Source of the DNA: Halobacteriales archaeon QS_9_70_65
GTDB taxonomy: Archaea > Halobacteriota > Halobacteria > Halobacteriales > Haloarculaceae
Assembly: GCA_003023535.1 (NCBI GenBank)
Contig: PXSC01000040.1
Location: 1 to 15,125, forward strand
Direction of reading: 5' to 3'
Length of the DNA: 15,125 nt
Below are positions 14,116 to 15,125 of this stretch, one piece after another; the first letter of the stretch is position 1, and the number at the start of each line of letters is the position of its first letter. A program made the translations under genes and the position numbers. Under the pieces are notes generated by a model. It made no database searches. It worked only from the letters and a program-made list of their open reading frames with translations, and was not told the origin of the DNA.

Positions 14116-15125
14116 CTACCGCTTGCCGAGCGCGCGCTCGAAGGTCCGCTGGGCGCGCTCGTAGCCCTCGTTGCGGTCGACGATGGGGTGGGGGTACTCC
14201 GGCGCCAGTTCCTCGCGCTCGTCGCGCGAGAGGTTGGGCCACTCGACGATCCTATCCGCCGGCACGTCCCGCAGTTCGGGGACGTACTCCGTGACGAACG
14301 CCGCGCCGTCGTCGTACTTGGCCATCTGGCTGACGGGGTCGAAGATGCGGACGTCGACGGAGTCGGTGCCCGTCGAGGCCGTCCACTGCCAGTTGCCGTA
14401 GTTGGAGGCGTAGTCGTGGTCGACGAGCTGCTTCGTGAAGTGTCGGGCGCCCTTCCGCCAGTCGACGAGCAGGTGCTTGGTCAGGAAGCTCGCCACCACC
14501 TGCCGGGGTCGGTTGTGAACGTACCCCTCGCGTTCGAGCTGACGCATGCCGGCGTCGACGAGCGGGTAACCCGTCTCGCCGCGTTTCCAGGCCTCGAACG
14601 CCGCCTCGTCGTCCCGCCACTCGATCTCGTTGGGGAACGACACGTAGTTCTCCCGCGGCAGCTCCGGGTTGTAGTACAGCAGGTGGTAGTTCTGCTCCCG
14701 CCACGACAGCTCGTAGCGGTACTTGTCGACGTTGCGGGCCTCGTCGCCGTGGACCGCGTCGTGAATCTCGGAGGCCTCTCCCCACAGCTCCCGAATCCCG
14801 ATCATGCCCGCCGCGAGGTACGGCGACATCCGGGAGACGGCCTGCGTCGGCGCTTCGGCGGCCCGCGGGAGGTCGTCTCTGGTGTCGTTGTACGTGTAGA
14901 TGCCCTCGCCGCAGAACCGGTCGAACCGCTCGCGGGCGGCCTCGTAGCCGGCCTCCGGGAGCTCGATGTCGACGTCGGGTACCGGGACGGTCTCGTCGGC
15001 GGCGACGCCGGCCAGCCGGTCGGGCTCGGGGGGCTCGACCGGCGTCTGCTTCGGCACCCGCTCCCAGTCGTTGTGGAACTGGCTGTGGTTCGGGTACGAC
15101 GACTCGAGCTTCCCCGGCCCGACCA
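14116..15125 (-). CDS. phr: Cryptochrome/DNA photolyase family protein, 5' end beyond window
   Basis: Uses blue light and reduced FAD to split cyclobutane pyrimidine dimers. The visible 335 codons hold the linker and the whole C-terminal FAD-binding helical domain. Motifs are SRMSPYLAAGMIGIRELW, WREQNYHLLY, GETGYPLVDAGMRQL, VHNRPRQVVASFLTKHLLVDW and DYASNYGNWQWTASTGTD, all diagnostic of class I photolyases. The GTG at 15057 is not the start: the frame continues to the window edge with family-like sequence (YPNHSQFHNDWERVPKQTP). The N-terminal antenna-binding alpha/beta domain lies outside. The motif set favours a CPD photolyase over a signalling cryptochrome, but the two cannot be fully separated from this part. 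Confidence 0.93.
   Translation of the reverse strand, partial: VGPGKLESSYPNHSQFHNDWERVPKQTPVEPPEPDRLAGVAADETVPVPDVDIELPEAGYEAARERFDRFCGEGIYTYNDTRDDLPRAAEAPTQAVSRMSPYLAAGMIGIRELWGEASEIHDAVHGDEARNVDKYRYELSWREQNYHLLYYNPELPRENYVSFPNEIEWRDDEAAFEAWKRGETGYPLVDAGMRQLEREGYVHNRPRQVVASFLTKHLLVDWRKGARHFTKQLVDHDYASNYGNWQWTASTGTDSVDVRIFDPVSQMAKYDDGAAFVTEYVPELRDVPADRIVEWPNLSRDEREELAPEYPHPIVDRNEGYERAQRTFERALGKR

Overview
The window is chromosomal DNA of a halophilic archaeon (class Halobacteria). The evidence is very high GC, acidic proteins rich in Asp and Glu, an archaeal diadenylate cyclase (DacZ), the fibrillarin/Nop5 pair, an archaeal CoaD-type enzyme, a haloarchaeal GshA, a TFB-like cyclin-fold protein, and AT-rich TATA-like boxes about 25 nt upstream of many start codons, the arrangement expected for leaderless mRNAs. 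The genus cannot be read from the sequence with confidence.

Layout. 1-1409 (minus): dacZ followed after 2 nt by a membrane channel-like gene that leaves the window. 1410-2206: decayed coding DNA, including a frameshifted NAD(P)/FAD oxidoreductase remnant. 2207-3671: a very small protein (minus) divergent from trpB (plus). 3770-4657 (minus): a GNAT acetyltransferase whose 5' end runs into two palindromic repeats carrying copies of the 3' end of the adjacent tRNA-Leu(UAG) gene. 4697-5585: a MOSC protein and a small TFB-like protein transcribed divergently from a shared AT-rich centre. 5586-6646 (minus): phosphopantetheine adenylyltransferase and a winged-helix regulator. 6647-7002: no gene, but a dense row of eight hairpins, all with 3-nt loops. 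7003-8088 (minus): gshA. 8147-9615 (minus): nop5-flpA, the box C/D RNP core operon. 9712-12006 (plus): a YdjM-like membrane hydrolase and two further membrane proteins, the last a YjdF-like protein. 12085-12492: a DUF4864-like small protein. 12656-13242: an endonuclease III gene disrupted by an internal deletion. 13306-15125 (minus): an SDR oxidoreductase downstream of a DNA photolyase that is cut by the window edge.

Most of the window is housekeeping: second-messenger signalling (c-di-AMP), CoA synthesis, gamma-glutamylcysteine synthesis, RNA 2'-O-methylation, tryptophan synthesis and light-dependent DNA repair. I see no defence system, CRISPR array, transposase or integrase. The most unusual structures are non-coding: the palindromic tRNA-Leu-derived repeats at 4339-4533 and the trinucleotide-loop hairpin array at 6694-6925. 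Two genes appear to be decaying (the oxidoreductase remnant and nth).
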